Shown: positions 8,631 to 17,572, counted from the first letter of the stretch. The stretch is 64,000 bases of DNA from Planococcus plakortidis (GCF_001687605.2 NZ_CP016539.2:2510501-2574500), one strand, 5' to 3'. Made by a program: numbers and translations. Notes: a model not told the origin generated them from the letters alone.

Positions 8631-9550
8631 TCACTTCCTCATCTTCGGATCGAGCGCGTCCTGCAGCCCGTCTCCAAGTACATTAAATGCGAACATCGTC
8701 AATGAAATAAATAAGGCCGGGAAGAACAAGCGCCACCAGTCACCGGTAATGATGACCGGCAATGCATCGTTCGCCATGACGCCCCAACTTGCAAACGGTG
8801 CCTGGATCCCGAGGCCAAGGAAGCTCAGGAACGCTTCAGCAAAAATGGCGCTCGGTACGGTCAAGGTCATTTGCACGATGATCGGCCCCATCGAGTTCGG
8901 GATCAAGTTCTTGCGGATGATGCGCGGCGTCTTCGCCCCGAACGATTTCGAAGCGGTGACGAACTCGTAGTTTTTCACTTGCAGCACCTGTCCCTGACAA
9001 TCCGTGCCATGCCGACCCACCCGGTAATGGTGAGCGCCAGGATGATCGTCCATAAAGACGGCCCCATCACGACGAGCAGCAAGATAACCACAAGCAAATA
9101 CGGCAAGCCGTAAAGGATTTCGATGATGCGCATCATGATGCCGTCGGTTTTGCCGCCTTTGTATCCGGCGATGCCGCCGTAGACGATGCCGATGACAAAA
9201 TCGATCAATGCGGCCATCAAGCCGACGAATAAGGAAATGCGCGCGCCGTACCACGTCCGTGTAAAGACGTCGCGCCCTGCTTCATCGGTCCCGAACCAAT
9301 GCGTCGCACTTGGCGGCTGGTTTTGGTTCGGCAAGTCTTGCGTGGTGACGGAATGCGGCGAGAAAATCGGGCCGAATATCGCCATCACTGCGAGCAAAGC
9401 CAGGAAAATCAGCCCGAGCATCGCCAATTTATTTTGCTTCAGCCTGCGCCAAGCGTCTTTCCAATAGGAAAGCGACGGGCGGACGACGGCTTCTTTTTCA
9501 TCCGCACTGTTGTCAGATGGGCGGAACCATTCATCACGGACTTGAGTCAT
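8631..9550 (-). pseudogene. dppC: dipeptide permease subunit, frameshifted
   Basis: Two overlapping frames together make one complete BPD-type permease. The first 191 residues (from the ATG at 9550, TGATG overlap with dppB) end in GWVGMARIVRD and then run wrong. The second frame continues the family sequence with GQVLQVKNYEFVTASKSFG through to DALDPKMRK. Adding one G to the GGG at 8992-8994 restores the reading frame exactly at the conserved EAA-loop region. Without it the protein loses its last helices and the ATPase-coupling loop. It may be a real mutation or a sequencing error in a G run; all other operon members are intact. Confidence 0.88.
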
Positions 9551-10485
9551 CACACATCACCTTCTTTCTTGTGGAGCTTGATGCGCGGATCCAATATGCC
9601 GTAGACGATGTCAACCAGAAACAGCATGAAAATCAGGAACGCACTATAGAATACCGTGGTCCCCATGATGACCGGGTAATCGCGGTTATTGATCGAATCG
9701 ACAAAGTATTTGCCCATCCCCGGGATCGCAAAGATTTTCTCGATGACGAAAGTTCCCGTCAAGATCCCGGCGAGCAATGTCCCCATGATTGTCACGACCG
9801 GCATCAAGGCATTGCGCAGCGCATGCCGCAAGACGATCCGCATCGGCTTGATGCCTTTGGCGCGAGCCATCTTGATGTAATCCTGCGTCAGCACTTCGAG
9901 CATGCTCGAGCGCGTCAGGCGGGCGATGATCGCCATCGGCCCGGTCGCGAGCGCAAGCACCGGAAGCACCATGTGCATCGGGCTGGTCCAGGTCGCCGGC
10001 GGAAACAGATTCCAGTTGACCGCGAGCTGCTGGATGAGCACTGTTGCGAGCACGAAGTTCGGGATCGAGATGCCGACGACCGCAAAGGCCATGGCTGCGT
10101 AATCGATCATTTTATTATGCCGCAGCGCAGCCATCGTCCCGAGAATGATTCCCGAGACGACCGCAACGAGAATGGTGATGATCCCGAGTTCGAAGGATAT
10201 CGGGAAGCCTCTCGCCAATAGTTCATTGACCGTACGGTTCGGGTCTTTGATCGACGGCCCGAAATCGAAGGTGACGATCGATTGCATATAACTCAAGTAT
10301 TGGATATGTAATGGCTGGTCGAGCTTGTAGAAGCGCTCCAGGTTCGCCTGCACCGTCTCGTTTGTATTGCGGTCGCTTTCAAGCGGCGAACCTGGAACGG
10401 CGTGCATGAGGAAAAACGTCAGTGTCGCGATGATGAAGATCGTCACGAGCATCATCAAAAATCGTTTGAATATGTATTTGCCCAT
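9550..10485 (-). CDS. dppB: dipeptide ABC transporter permease
   Basis: This inner-membrane permease of 311 residues has about six helices. It opens with the typical KYIFKRFLMMLVTIFIIATL helix, has the DQPLHIQYLSYM periplasmic-loop motif and the EAA-type coupling loop RAKGIKPMRIVLRHALRNA. It would form the membrane pore with DppC. It overlaps dppC by one base and follows dppA by 12 bases. Confidence 0.94.
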   Translation of the reverse strand: MGKYIFKRFLMMLVTIFIIATLTFFLMHAVPGSPLESDRNTNETVQANLERFYKLDQPLHIQYLSYMQSIVTFDFGPSIKDPNRTVNELLARGFPISFELGIITILVAVVSGIILGTMAALRHNKMIDYAAMAFAVVGISIPNFVLATVLIQQLAVNWNLFPPATWTSPMHMVLPVLALATGPMAIIARLTRSSMLEVLTQDYIKMARAKGIKPMRIVLRHALRNALMPVVTIMGTLLAGILTGTFVIEKIFAIPGMGKYFVDSINNRDYPVIMGTTVFYSAFLIFMLFLVDIVYGILDPRIKLHKKEGDV

Positions 10486-10497
10486 TGTTTCTTCCCC

Positions 10498-11322
10498 CTA
10501 ACAGAACTTCGCTTGCATCGCCAGTTCTGTCATGACCAGCATGGCGCGATAAGCTTCCAGTATGTTTTGTGCTTCGTAGCGGACGATCGTCGTGCCTTCT
10601 TCAATGCGTGTGCCGGGCATCATCGCCGCGAGCTCCGCTTCGCCGTAATTGGTGAATTCCATGCGAAGCGTCGGTTGTTCCGGCGGCATGAGCGGCTTGA
10701 CGCGATCTTTGTGTTGGATCGCTTCCTGCGTTTTCTCACGCAGCAGCCGCTGTGCTTTTTTCGGATGCAGCGTCTTGACCGCGGAACGTGTCAAGGTCTC
10801 TTTGACCGCGACAGTCGTGACGCCGGGAATGAGCGCTTCCGCTTCCCGGCATGCGCAGTCATCTCCCGCCACCATCAACACCGGCACGCCGTGGTATCCG
10901 GCGACATACGCATTGAAGCCGAGCTCCCCGATTTCGACATCGTCGATCCACATCGACCGGACACCGAAAATCATGGCATGGGACATGACGCCTTTTTGGC
11001 CGGCGCGCGCATGATAGCCCGCAAAAAAGGCACCTGTAAAGCTATCGTCCAAACCTTCGACCATCGAAAACGCTTTGACGCCTCCCGTGATGAGTTCCGC
11101 TTCTTCGTGAAGGTCCTCAGCGATCAAATTGTTCATTTTGGAATGGGAGTCATTGATAAGGAACGCTTCTGCACCCGCATCGAACGCCCCGTGGATGATG
11201 GCATTGGCGTCGCCTGTCATGAGGCGGCGCCCCCTTTCATAATTCGCTTCTTTAGAATCCACATATGTATAATCCGGAAGTGCCGTCACGCCTTCCATGT
11301 CCATCGACAAGTAAAATTTCAT
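10498..11322 (-). CDS. dppA: D-aminopeptidase
   Basis: This zinc-dependent D-aminopeptidase of 274 residues (peptidase family M55) belongs to a self-compartmentalising decamer family that cleaves D-Ala-D-Ala and related peptides. The start MKFYLSMDMEGV carries the metal ligands Asp8 and Glu10, and the later NDSHSKMNNL carries a ligand histidine. AAGGGGAA precedes the ATG at 11322. As the first gene of the operon it links import of murein-derived D-peptides to their use. Confidence 0.93.
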   Translation of the reverse strand: MKFYLSMDMEGVTALPDYTYVDSKEANYERGRRLMTGDANAIIHGAFDAGAEAFLINDSHSKMNNLIAEDLHEEAELITGGVKAFSMVEGLDDSFTGAFFAGYHARAGQKGVMSHAMIFGVRSMWIDDVEIGELGFNAYVAGYHGVPVLMVAGDDCACREAEALIPGVTTVAVKETLTRSAVKTLHPKKAQRLLREKTQEAIQHKDRVKPLMPPEQPTLRMEFTNYGEAELAAMMPGTRIEEGTTIVRYEAQNILEAYRAMLVMTELAMQAKFC

Positions 11323-11381
11323 GCTGCATAATTCCCCTTTGTTTGTCTTATTCGGAATATTTTTGTAACTTGATATGTACT

Positions 11382-11410
11382 AATGTAGCAATATTGTAAG
11401 AATATTTCAA
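11382..11410 (-). promoter_or_regulatory. dpp operon promoter with AT-rich palindrome
   Basis: On the minus strand TTGAAA (11410-11405) and TACATT (11387-11382) are 17 bases apart. The spacer is an imperfect palindrome AATATTCTTACAATATT that matches 11 of 15 positions of the CodY box AATTTTCWGAAAATT. CodY control of dpp is known in B. subtilis; its action here is inferred. Confidence 0.55.
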
Positions 11411-11439
11411 TATAATTTTTTATTCTAAATGTTTCTTTC

Positions 11440-11682
11440 TTATGCATTCTGTGATGGAAACCGAAGCGGAGATGACGGTACTCCCGTACTTTTTCGCCTG
11501 TCATCCATAAACGATCTATGCATTTCAGTGAACAGACGTTGCAATCCGGTGGCACGCTGACAAATCGTGATTCGATTCAATCTGCTGATCCCGTCCATGG
11601 GTACAGCAACAATCGGTTCTACGCTCAGAATCTCTCTATTTATTTTAATTTTTAGAATATTTGGTAATTTAGTCTCATGCAT
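11440..11682 (-). CDS. possible small ORF, unrecognised
   Basis: This 80-codon frame begins with an ATG at 11682 behind AAGGAATTGGAAG and encodes a mixed basic peptide (centre PMDGISRLNRITICQRATG). Its middle is clearly richer in GC than the flanking AT-rich spacer, which could mean a degraded or transferred coding fragment. I recognise no domain, and no other gene depends on it. It lies between the dpp promoter and the small plus-strand ORF at 11788. It may be non-coding. Confidence 0.25.
   Translation of the reverse strand: MHETKLPNILKIKINREILSVEPIVAVPMDGISRLNRITICQRATGLQRLFTEMHRSFMDDRRKSTGVPSSPLRFPSQNA
11647..11661. promoter_or_regulatory. CodY-box-like sequence
   Basis: AATTTTTAGAATATT matches the CodY consensus AATTTTCWGAAAATT at 13 of 15 positions. 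It is about 325 bases upstream of dppA and about 130 bases before the small ORF at 11788, so its target is unclear. Confidence 0.35.
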
Positions 11683-11787
11683 TTTCTTCCAATTCCTTAT
11701 ACACTTTAATTAAGTTATAAATAGTTCAACCGAACACTATAACTGGCAAACAGGGTTTCCCGATAATCAGAGAAGGAGCGGATCATC

Positions 11788-11895
11788 ATGAATAATTTTG
11801 ACAAAGTACTGGAGATGCAATGGGGAGATCTTGCGCTGGGCGTGACGGGTTCTGCTATCGTGATGTTGGCACTCAATTACTTCATGCTCATGTAG
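11788..11895 (+). CDS. 35-residue putative membrane peptide
   Basis: The ATG at 11788 follows AAGGAG at an ideal distance and opens a 35-codon frame. A polar start (MNNFDKVLEMQWGD) is followed by one hydrophobic helix (LALGVTGSAIVMLALNYFML) ending at the stop, so the product would be a single-span membrane peptide with a negatively charged N-terminal segment. Fourteen bases after its stop, a second strong ribosome site (AGAAAGGAG) precedes a six-codon frame (MVSEHT, 11909-11929), and a terminator follows at once. The organised ribosome sites and terminator argue for a real transcript. I do not recognise the peptide. Confidence 0.6.
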   Translation: MNNFDKVLEMQWGDLALGVTGSAIVMLALNYFMLM

Positions 11896-11927
11896 AAAGG
11901 AGCACCATATGGTTTCCGAACATACGT

Positions 11928-11962
11928 AAAAACCCTTTTCCGATAGATGGAAAAGGGCTTTT
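11928..11962 (+). terminator. terminator after small ORF
   Basis: AACCCTTTTCC and GGAAAAGGGCTT pair around a seven-base loop and a T-run follows, ending the transcript that carries the 35-codon ORF. Confidence 0.85.
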
Positions 11963-11981
11963 CGCATGTTTCTTTCCATAT

Positions 11982-12019
11982 AAAAACGCCTGCTCTCCAA
12001 TTCACGGGCAGGCGTTCCT
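11982..12019 (-). terminator. terminator after IDEAL gene
   Basis: AACGCCTGC and GGCAGGCGTT form a stem on the minus strand followed by T residues, 25 bases after the stop of the IDEAL-domain gene. Confidence 0.75.
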
Positions 12020-12044
12020 TATCCATAGGCTGTTGTATGCTTCA

Positions 12045-12509
12045 TCATAGACCTCCATCGAGTAATTGTTTTTGCTGGGACAGCAGTTTCTCAAACAGTT
12101 CCTTATCCCCCGCGGCTAATGCCTGGTCGATCATGCGGTTGAAGTTTTCCTGCTCCAGGAACTGGATTGCTTCGGTCGCTTCTTTCTTTGTTTGTTCGTT
12201 CACTTCGATCAATTCCGCCCTTTCTTCCTTCAGTATGCTTTGAAGGTGTGTATGGATATCCGAGACCAGCAGCAATTGGTAGAGCGGCAAACGGATAAAG
12301 CGGTTCCCTTTCTGGAATACAAAGACTTCGGAAAGGTTTTCGACTTGGAAGGTATTCAAGTTGACGATGATTTCCTTGCCTTCGACAGGGATGAAATGGA
12401 ATACTTCATCGTCTTTCAGGATCGAAAAATATTGATAGGCGAACACAAACTTGATGCGGTGCCCTTCTCTCTTTGTATAAAACGGCTTCATCAATTTGAC
12501 ATGCAACAT
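12045..12509 (-). CDS. IDEAL-domain protein
   Basis: This cytoplasmic protein has 154 residues. Residues 1-95 form an unrecognised, probably beta-rich domain (FHFIPVEGKEIIVNL, FIRLPLYQLLLVSD). A charged helix follows, and then an IDEAL domain at about 118-145 (NRMIDQALAAGDKELFEKL), a short motif found in several Bacillales proteins of uncertain role. The ATG at 12509 is chosen because AAGGAGGGG lies before it; the frame itself is longer. An extended -10 (TGGTATGAT) lies upstream. The gene is divergent from ywqB. Confidence 0.75.
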   Translation of the reverse strand: MLHVKLMKPFYTKREGHRIKFVFAYQYFSILKDDEVFHFIPVEGKEIIVNLNTFQVENLSEVFVFQKGNRFIRLPLYQLLLVSDIHTHLQSILKEERAELIEVNEQTKKEATEAIQFLEQENFNRMIDQALAAGDKELFEKLLSQQKQLLDGGL

Positions 12510-12630
12510 CTGACTCCCCTCCTTATATTTCAGAATATTCTGCTTACATGAATCATACCATAAATTGGTCAAAACGGATAGAAATAAGTACGGGTCAGCC
12601 GAGGCATTTGCGCTTCTTTTTCCTTCTTCG

Positions 12631-12659
12631 TTTACTGTATTGCCACAAATGCGTATAAT
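12631..12659 (+). promoter_or_regulatory. promoter for ywqB-ywqA
   Basis: TTTACT (12631-12636) and a perfect TATAAT (12654-12659) are 17 bases apart. Transcription would begin near 12666, almost on the first possible ATG at 12668, which favours the later start at 12692. Confidence 0.7.
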
Positions 12660-12691
12660 AGAAGGAAATGTTTTTATTTGGGGCGATGCAA

Positions 12692-14224
12692 ATGGCTACG
12701 GTTTTATCCTTAGCGAAACAATACGAAGACACGATCCACAATTATATGGCTGCTATCGACAAGTCGCTTCACCCTGCACGTGCGCTGGATGAGGAAATGG
12801 TTCGAAAAGCAGTCTTTTTAGTGCGCCATGACGGTGTGCAAATCCATTCATTCAATGAAGAACGGCTGCTGCTCGAAGCGAGCGTGAAAGATGCCCATTC
12901 CGTGAAAGTGGTGCTCAATTTCGGGAAACTCACCGCCGTGTGCGCTTGCCCGCAGGAAACAAACTGCCGCCACCGCTTGGCGGTCATTTTTTCGCTCTAC
13001 CAGAAAATCGGCTCACTCTCCGAATGGGTCGCAAAATGGCGTGATAAGGAGAACGAGAAATTGGCGACCTTGAAGAACAAACGCTCACCCGATCAATGGG
13101 AAGCGCTGATCCGCAGCACGTGGCGCGAACCGATCAACGATTACGTCACGCGCAATTATTTCTATTTTGAGCAATTATACGAAGGCCGCTTGAAAAACGC
13201 CTTGTCCTTCATGCCGATCGAGCGTGAATGGAAAACTTTATATAAGACCTATGCCCATTTGATTTCATTGACAGAAGTATGGGAGACATTCAGTGCCGGC
13301 ACGAAAGAAGTTCACCATTCCTTCTTCAAGACCTGGTTTTCGGATGAGTTGCATGCTCTGCGTGATATGCTTGGCCAATTGCGCGGCTTGCACCGCACGT
13401 TCGAATCGGATGCTTTTTTCACACATTTACGTGAACTGGTCCGCGAATTTGCGGAAACGGATGATGATTCATTTTCGGAACGCTTCGACATCTACCAGCT
13501 ATTCTGGACTGAATTGTTCATCAGCAAGCGCGAACGGATGAGCGGGCTCGAGGAATTCCGCCGCCCGGACGAACGGGTCAAGGCCTTTTTCGCCTTGCTG
13601 CTCGGCAACGAGGTTTCGCTCGGCACCATTACGCCGGGGGCTGCAGCTGACTGGGTCAAACTTGCCGTACTCGCCGAAGAAGAGGGGCATCAGCAAGGGC
13701 TCACAGCCATCTTGATGGCCATCAAGCCGCATGTCCGCACATTCCTGTTTGACGGATTGTTTACGCAATACCGCCATCATTATGTGCGGGTATTGAGCCG
13801 CCTGTATTCATTGATCGATTTGACCGAAGACGATTGGGAAGATTTGTTTACGCAGTTCGGCCATTACGGCTTGCCTGCCTATTCCGCCTACCTCGTCGAA
13901 AAAGGCATGTACAAGCAATGGGCAGAACTTCACCAGTTGCATAATTCCCCACTGTATTTTGCAGAGGAATGCGGGTTGAAGGAAGTTCATAACGCCGCTC
14001 CGGACTATGCGTTGCCGCTATATCACCGCTATGCGCTGCAGCATCTCGAAGAACGCAGCCGGACGAGCTATAAACAGGCGGTACGCGTCTGGAAGAAGAT
14101 GAAATCCGCCTGCAAGAAAAGCGGGCAGATGCCGTTTTGGAACGATTATATGAAAGAGATCCAACATCGCTATAAACGCCTGCGCGCACTCCAGGAAGAG
14201 ATCGAGAAAGGAAAGCTGTTATGA
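12692..14224 (+). CDS. ywqB: SWIM zinc-finger protein (YwqB-like)
   Basis: This soluble protein has about 510 residues and a SWIM zinc finger near residues 83-95 (CACPQETNCRHRLAV, giving the CxC...CxH ligands). The remaining 400 residues are helical and unrecognised. SWIM proteins of this kind are paired with SNF2 ATPases in Bacillales and presumably help it bind nucleic acid or partners. The start at 12692 (MATVLSLA) is preferred over 12668 because the predicted transcript begins near 12666 and GGGG lies eight bases before it. It overlaps ywqA as ATGA. Confidence 0.82.
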   Translation: MATVLSLAKQYEDTIHNYMAAIDKSLHPARALDEEMVRKAVFLVRHDGVQIHSFNEERLLLEASVKDAHSVKVVLNFGKLTAVCACPQETNCRHRLAVIFSLYQKIGSLSEWVAKWRDKENEKLATLKNKRSPDQWEALIRSTWREPINDYVTRNYFYFEQLYEGRLKNALSFMPIEREWKTLYKTYAHLISLTEVWETFSAGTKEVHHSFFKTWFSDELHALRDMLGQLRGLHRTFESDAFFTHLRELVREFAETDDDSFSERFDIYQLFWTELFISKRERMSGLEEFRRPDERVKAFFALLLGNEVSLGTITPGAAADWVKLAVLAEEEGHQQGLTAILMAIKPHVRTFLFDGLFTQYRHHYVRVLSRLYSLIDLTEDDWEDLFTQFGHYGLPAYSAYLVEKGMYKQWAELHQLHNSPLYFAEECGLKEVHNAAPDYALPLYHRYALQHLEERSRTSYKQAVRVWKKMKSACKKSGQMPFWNDYMKEIQHRYKRLRALQEEIEKGKLL

Positions 14225-16944
14225 ATCAATTCCAAACCGAAGGAAGCCGTACGTATTATCTAAAAATCGACCAGTCGGACATGTTCCGGCTCCAGGCTTA
14301 TAACGACAGCGGCAATCGGATCCCGCCGGAAATCTGGTCCCCCTTCCTGTTTTTCGCCGATAAGGACAGCTTTTTCGGCATGAACGCCCAAACGGACGGG
14401 CTGGACTTGTTATTGACCCCGGCCGATTTTGTCCGATTGTTCCAGCAACCCCCGCATCATTATGTCCAGTTTTCAGGTCGCCGACTGCAAGATGAGACTT
14501 GGCTGAAACTCGCCCGCCGCGTTGCCGATTCCCTGAACGATTCTGCCTTGTGGCAGCACGTCCATGTCGAAGATGGCGTCATTTCCATCGATGCGGCATA
14601 TGGCGATGCGGAAATCCGCTCATTCTTGACCGATACCATCCAGCATCAGCTGCGCCAAAAAGGGCTCACTTCCGCCCACTTGCCGTACCTGTTGCATTTC
14701 GTCGAACATGCCGGCTGGGATGGTCTGGAACCTGCAGACGAATATGTGCTCGCGATGCAATTGACCGAGCCGGATGATAGCGGCCTTTGGACTTTCCGGA
14801 CAGCGCTGCGCACCAGACGCGGCAGTGCTTATTGGACGCCTTCGAAACGCCGTGAAAATGAAGTGATCGAGAAAGTATTGCCTGAAAAATGGCGTGCCCA
14901 TGCGCATGATATCAAGGAACGGCAAAGCCTTGTGCTCAGCCTATGCCCTTCTGTTGACCGTTATGAGGCTAACCAGATGTATATCACCCGGTGGACCGAC
15001 GCGGAAGTGTTGACCTTCCTCCGCAACGATGCCGATTTATTGCAGGCATTCGGCATTGAAGTGTCGATTCCTTCCTGGCTGCAAGCTGTCCAGGAATCGA
15101 AAGTGCGCGTCAAAGCGAACGTCACCTCGCCCGCGAAAAAAGCATCCGTCGTGGGCTTGGACCAGATCATCAGCTTCGACTGGAAATTCTCGCTCAATGG
15201 CGTTGAGTTGAGCATGCAGGATTTCGAACAGCTCGTGACGGAAAATCGCGAATTCATCCGTGTCGGCAACGAATGGGTGCGCGTCGACTCGAACCTGTTG
15301 ATGCAGCTTCGCCAGATGATCGAGGAAGCGGAAGACGCCGATTGGACGCTGAAAGATATGCTATTCCATAATGTGCCGGATGTCATGCTCGAAGAACCGG
15401 GCGAAGAAGACGATCCGCTTGTTGAATTCCGCTTGAACCAATCCTTGAAAATCCTGCTCGATAAATTGCTCGATAAGCGTGATTTGCCGGAGACGCCATT
15501 GCCTAAGAACTTGATGACCGAACTGCGCCCTTACCAGAAGACCGGTTTCGATTATTTGGCATTCATGCGCGGAGAAGGGTTTGGCTTATGCTTAGCGGAT
15601 GATATGGGGCTCGGCAAGACCGTTCAGCTGATCGCGTACTTGCTCCATGTCCACAATGAAAAAACGGAACAGCCATCGCTCATCATTTGCCCGACTTCCG
15701 TGCTCGGCAATTGGCAAAAGGAATTGGAACGTTTTGCGCCTGACTTAAAGGTCGTGACGCATTACGGCAGCAGCCGACCGAAAGGCCAGGCATTCCTCGA
15801 CTCGCTGTCAGCCCAGCAGCCGGATGTGGTGCTGTCGACTTACGGCATCGCTTCTTCCGACAGTGCGGAAATCCAATCCCTTACGTGGGCGAGTATCACG
15901 CTTGATGAAGCACAGAACATCAAGAATATGTACACGAAACAATCGCGGACGATCCGCAAGTTCAAAGGGCAGCATCACATCGCCCTGACCGGGACGCCGA
16001 TCGAGAACCGCCTGTCTGAACTGTGGTCGATCTTCGATTTCATCAATAAAGGCTACCTGTACCGCATCAAGCAGTTCCAGGAAGCCTTTATGGTGCCGAT
16101 TGAACGGGATGATTCCGAGCAGGCCAAAGAAAAGCTGCGGCAGCGCATCCAGCCGTTCCTGCTCCGCCGGACGAAAAAGGATCCCGAACTTCAGCTCAAT
16201 TTACCGGAAAAACTGGAGCAACTGGAGTATTGCCCACTCACGCCGGAGCAAGCCGCGCTGTATGAAGGGCTTGTCCAGGATACGGTTCAGAAGATGGGGA
16301 CGCTCACCGGTTTCGAGAAAAAAGGCCTCGTCCTGAAAATGCTCAGCAAGCTGAAACAGCTGTGCAATCACCCGTCCCTTTATTTGAAAGAGCCGTATAC
16401 GACTGCAGACGAGTTATTGCCCCGCTCCCAGAAACTTGAGCGTATCGTGACACTTGCGGGGGAGATCGCGGAACGCGGGGAACAATGCTTGATCTTTACG
16501 CAGTACATCGGAATGGGCCATCTGCTGCAACAGGCGCTGAATGAATTGTACGGCCATGAAGTGCCGTTCTTGACCGGCCATATGCCGAAACATCAACGCG
16601 ATTCACTTGTCGCCGCCTTCCAGAATGGCGAATTCCCGATATTCATCCTATCTTTGAAAGCGGGTGGCACCGGGCTCAACTTGACGGCTGCTACACATGT
16701 ATTGCACGCGGACCGCTGGTGGAACCCGGCAGTGGAAAACCAGGCGACCGACCGTGCTTACCGCATCGGCCAGACGCAATTCGTCCACGTCCATAAATTT
16801 GTGACCATCGGGACCATCGAAGAAAAGATCGATTCACTGCTTACGCAGAAGCAATCGATGTCAGATCAGTTTATCCAATCCAGCCAATGGATGACGGAAC
16901 TGTCTGATGATGAACTGAAAGAATTGTTTACGTATAGCTTCTAA
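14221..16944 (+). CDS. ywqA: SNF2-family DNA translocase/helicase
   Basis: This 907-residue protein has an N-terminal bacterial SNF2-associated region (about 1-430) and a two-lobe helicase core. Motif I is DDMGLGKTVQLIAYL, motif II LDEAQNIKN, motif III ALTGTPIENRLSELW, motif V GGTGLNLTAATHVLHADRWW and motif VI QATDRAYRIGQ. ATP-driven movement on duplex DNA is expected, but the biological role of this clade in Bacillales is not settled. It is co-transcribed with ywqB with overlapping stop and start codons and ends at a strong terminator. Confidence 0.93.
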   Translation: MNQFQTEGSRTYYLKIDQSDMFRLQAYNDSGNRIPPEIWSPFLFFADKDSFFGMNAQTDGLDLLLTPADFVRLFQQPPHHYVQFSGRRLQDETWLKLARRVADSLNDSALWQHVHVEDGVISIDAAYGDAEIRSFLTDTIQHQLRQKGLTSAHLPYLLHFVEHAGWDGLEPADEYVLAMQLTEPDDSGLWTFRTALRTRRGSAYWTPSKRRENEVIEKVLPEKWRAHAHDIKERQSLVLSLCPSVDRYEANQMYITRWTDAEVLTFLRNDADLLQAFGIEVSIPSWLQAVQESKVRVKANVTSPAKKASVVGLDQIISFDWKFSLNGVELSMQDFEQLVTENREFIRVGNEWVRVDSNLLMQLRQMIEEAEDADWTLKDMLFHNVPDVMLEEPGEEDDPLVEFRLNQSLKILLDKLLDKRDLPETPLPKNLMTELRPYQKTGFDYLAFMRGEGFGLCLADDMGLGKTVQLIAYLLHVHNEKTEQPSLIICPTSVLGNWQKELERFAPDLKVVTHYGSSRPKGQAFLDSLSAQQPDVVLSTYGIASSDSAEIQSLTWASITLDEAQNIKNMYTKQSRTIRKFKGQHHIALTGTPIENRLSELWSIFDFINKGYLYRIKQFQEAFMVPIERDDSEQAKEKLRQRIQPFLLRRTKKDPELQLNLPEKLEQLEYCPLTPEQAALYEGLVQDTVQKMGTLTGFEKKGLVLKMLSKLKQLCNHPSLYLKEPYTTADELLPRSQKLERIVTLAGEIAERGEQCLIFTQYIGMGHLLQQALNELYGHEVPFLTGHMPKHQRDSLVAAFQNGEFPIFILSLKAGGTGLNLTAATHVLHADRWWNPAVENQATDRAYRIGQTQFVHVHKFVTIGTIEEKIDSLLTQKQSMSDQFIQSSQWMTELSDDELKELFTYSF

Positions 16945-16985
16945 AAAATCCGGCCAGGACCCCACCTGGACGGATTTTTCCTTTT
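16943..16985. terminator. bidirectional terminator
   Basis: AAAAATCCG and CGGATTTTT enclose a second stem CCAGG/CCTGG. It serves ywqA and the convergent ssbB transcript. Confidence 0.85.
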
Positions 16986-16997
16986 GGACAGCGATGA

Positions 16998-17141
16998 TCA
17001 ATTTTTCTCGCCTGTGGCGAAGACCCGTTTCAGTTCTGACAGCTCCCGCTCTGCTTCAATCATGCGCTGATGGAGCGAAGCCGTCAGTTTGATCAATTGC
17101 TCCATATGGACTTCCAATTGGAGCTGAAGTTCTTTCGGCAT
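16998..17141 (-). CDS. 47-residue coiled-coil peptide downstream of ssbB
   Basis: The ATG at 17141 follows a perfect AAGGAGG and begins 20 bases after the ssbB stop, so the two are co-transcribed. The product (MPKELQLQLEVHMEQ at the start, ERELSELKRVF near the end) is almost entirely charged helix with heptad-like spacing of leucine, isoleucine and methionine, suggesting a small coiled coil. I do not recognise a family. Given its position it may work with the single-strand DNA-binding protein or the convergent SNF2 ATPase, but that is only context. Confidence 0.65.
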   Translation of the reverse strand: MPKELQLQLEVHMEQLIKLTASLHQRMIEAERELSELKRVFATGEKN

Positions 17142-17161
17142 TGCACTTGCCTCCTTATGCA

Positions 17162-17572
17162 TCAACTGTTCACCTGCTCAGTTTCGGGCGGCTGGAAATC
17201 GAACTCCGCATTCGGGTCCGTTTCCGTCCGCTTGGGGATGAGATCGTCTGAGGGCTTTCGTTTATCGAGGAAACGTACTTGGTCGCCGATTACTTCCGTT
17301 ACGTAGATACGGGTGCCATCTTCCTTATCGTAATGGCGCGATTGGATCCTTCCCGTAATGGCGACCTGCGAGCCTTTCATGCAATACTTCGCGACGTTCT
17401 GGGCGGTCCGTCCCCAGGTGGAACAAAGGACGTAATCGCTTTCAATTTCACCACGCTGATTCCTGTAGTTACGGGAAATGGCCACGACGAAGGTAGTATG
17501 TACGCGCCCTTCCCCCAGCACCCGCATCGACGGGTCTTTCGTTAATCGCCCTACAATGCCTACTTGATTCAT
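17162..17572 (-). CDS. ssbB: single-stranded DNA-binding protein, SsbB type
   Basis: This OB-fold protein has 136 residues and starts MNQVGIVGRLTKDP. Residues 1-105 match the SSB core (VVAISRNYRNQRGEIESDY, VAITGRIQSRHYD). The C-terminus ends in FDFQPPETEQVNS and lacks the acidic DDDIPF tail of the main replication SSB, which fits the secondary SsbB/YwpH protein used for DNA uptake in B. subtilis. GGGGGTGA precedes the ATG at 17572. It has its own promoter and is followed by a small coiled-coil gene. Confidence 0.9.
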   Translation of the reverse strand: MNQVGIVGRLTKDPSMRVLGEGRVHTTFVVAISRNYRNQRGEIESDYVLCSTWGRTAQNVAKYCMKGSQVAITGRIQSRHYDKEDGTRIYVTEVIGDQVRFLDKRKPSDDLIPKRTETDPNAEFDFQPPETEQVNS

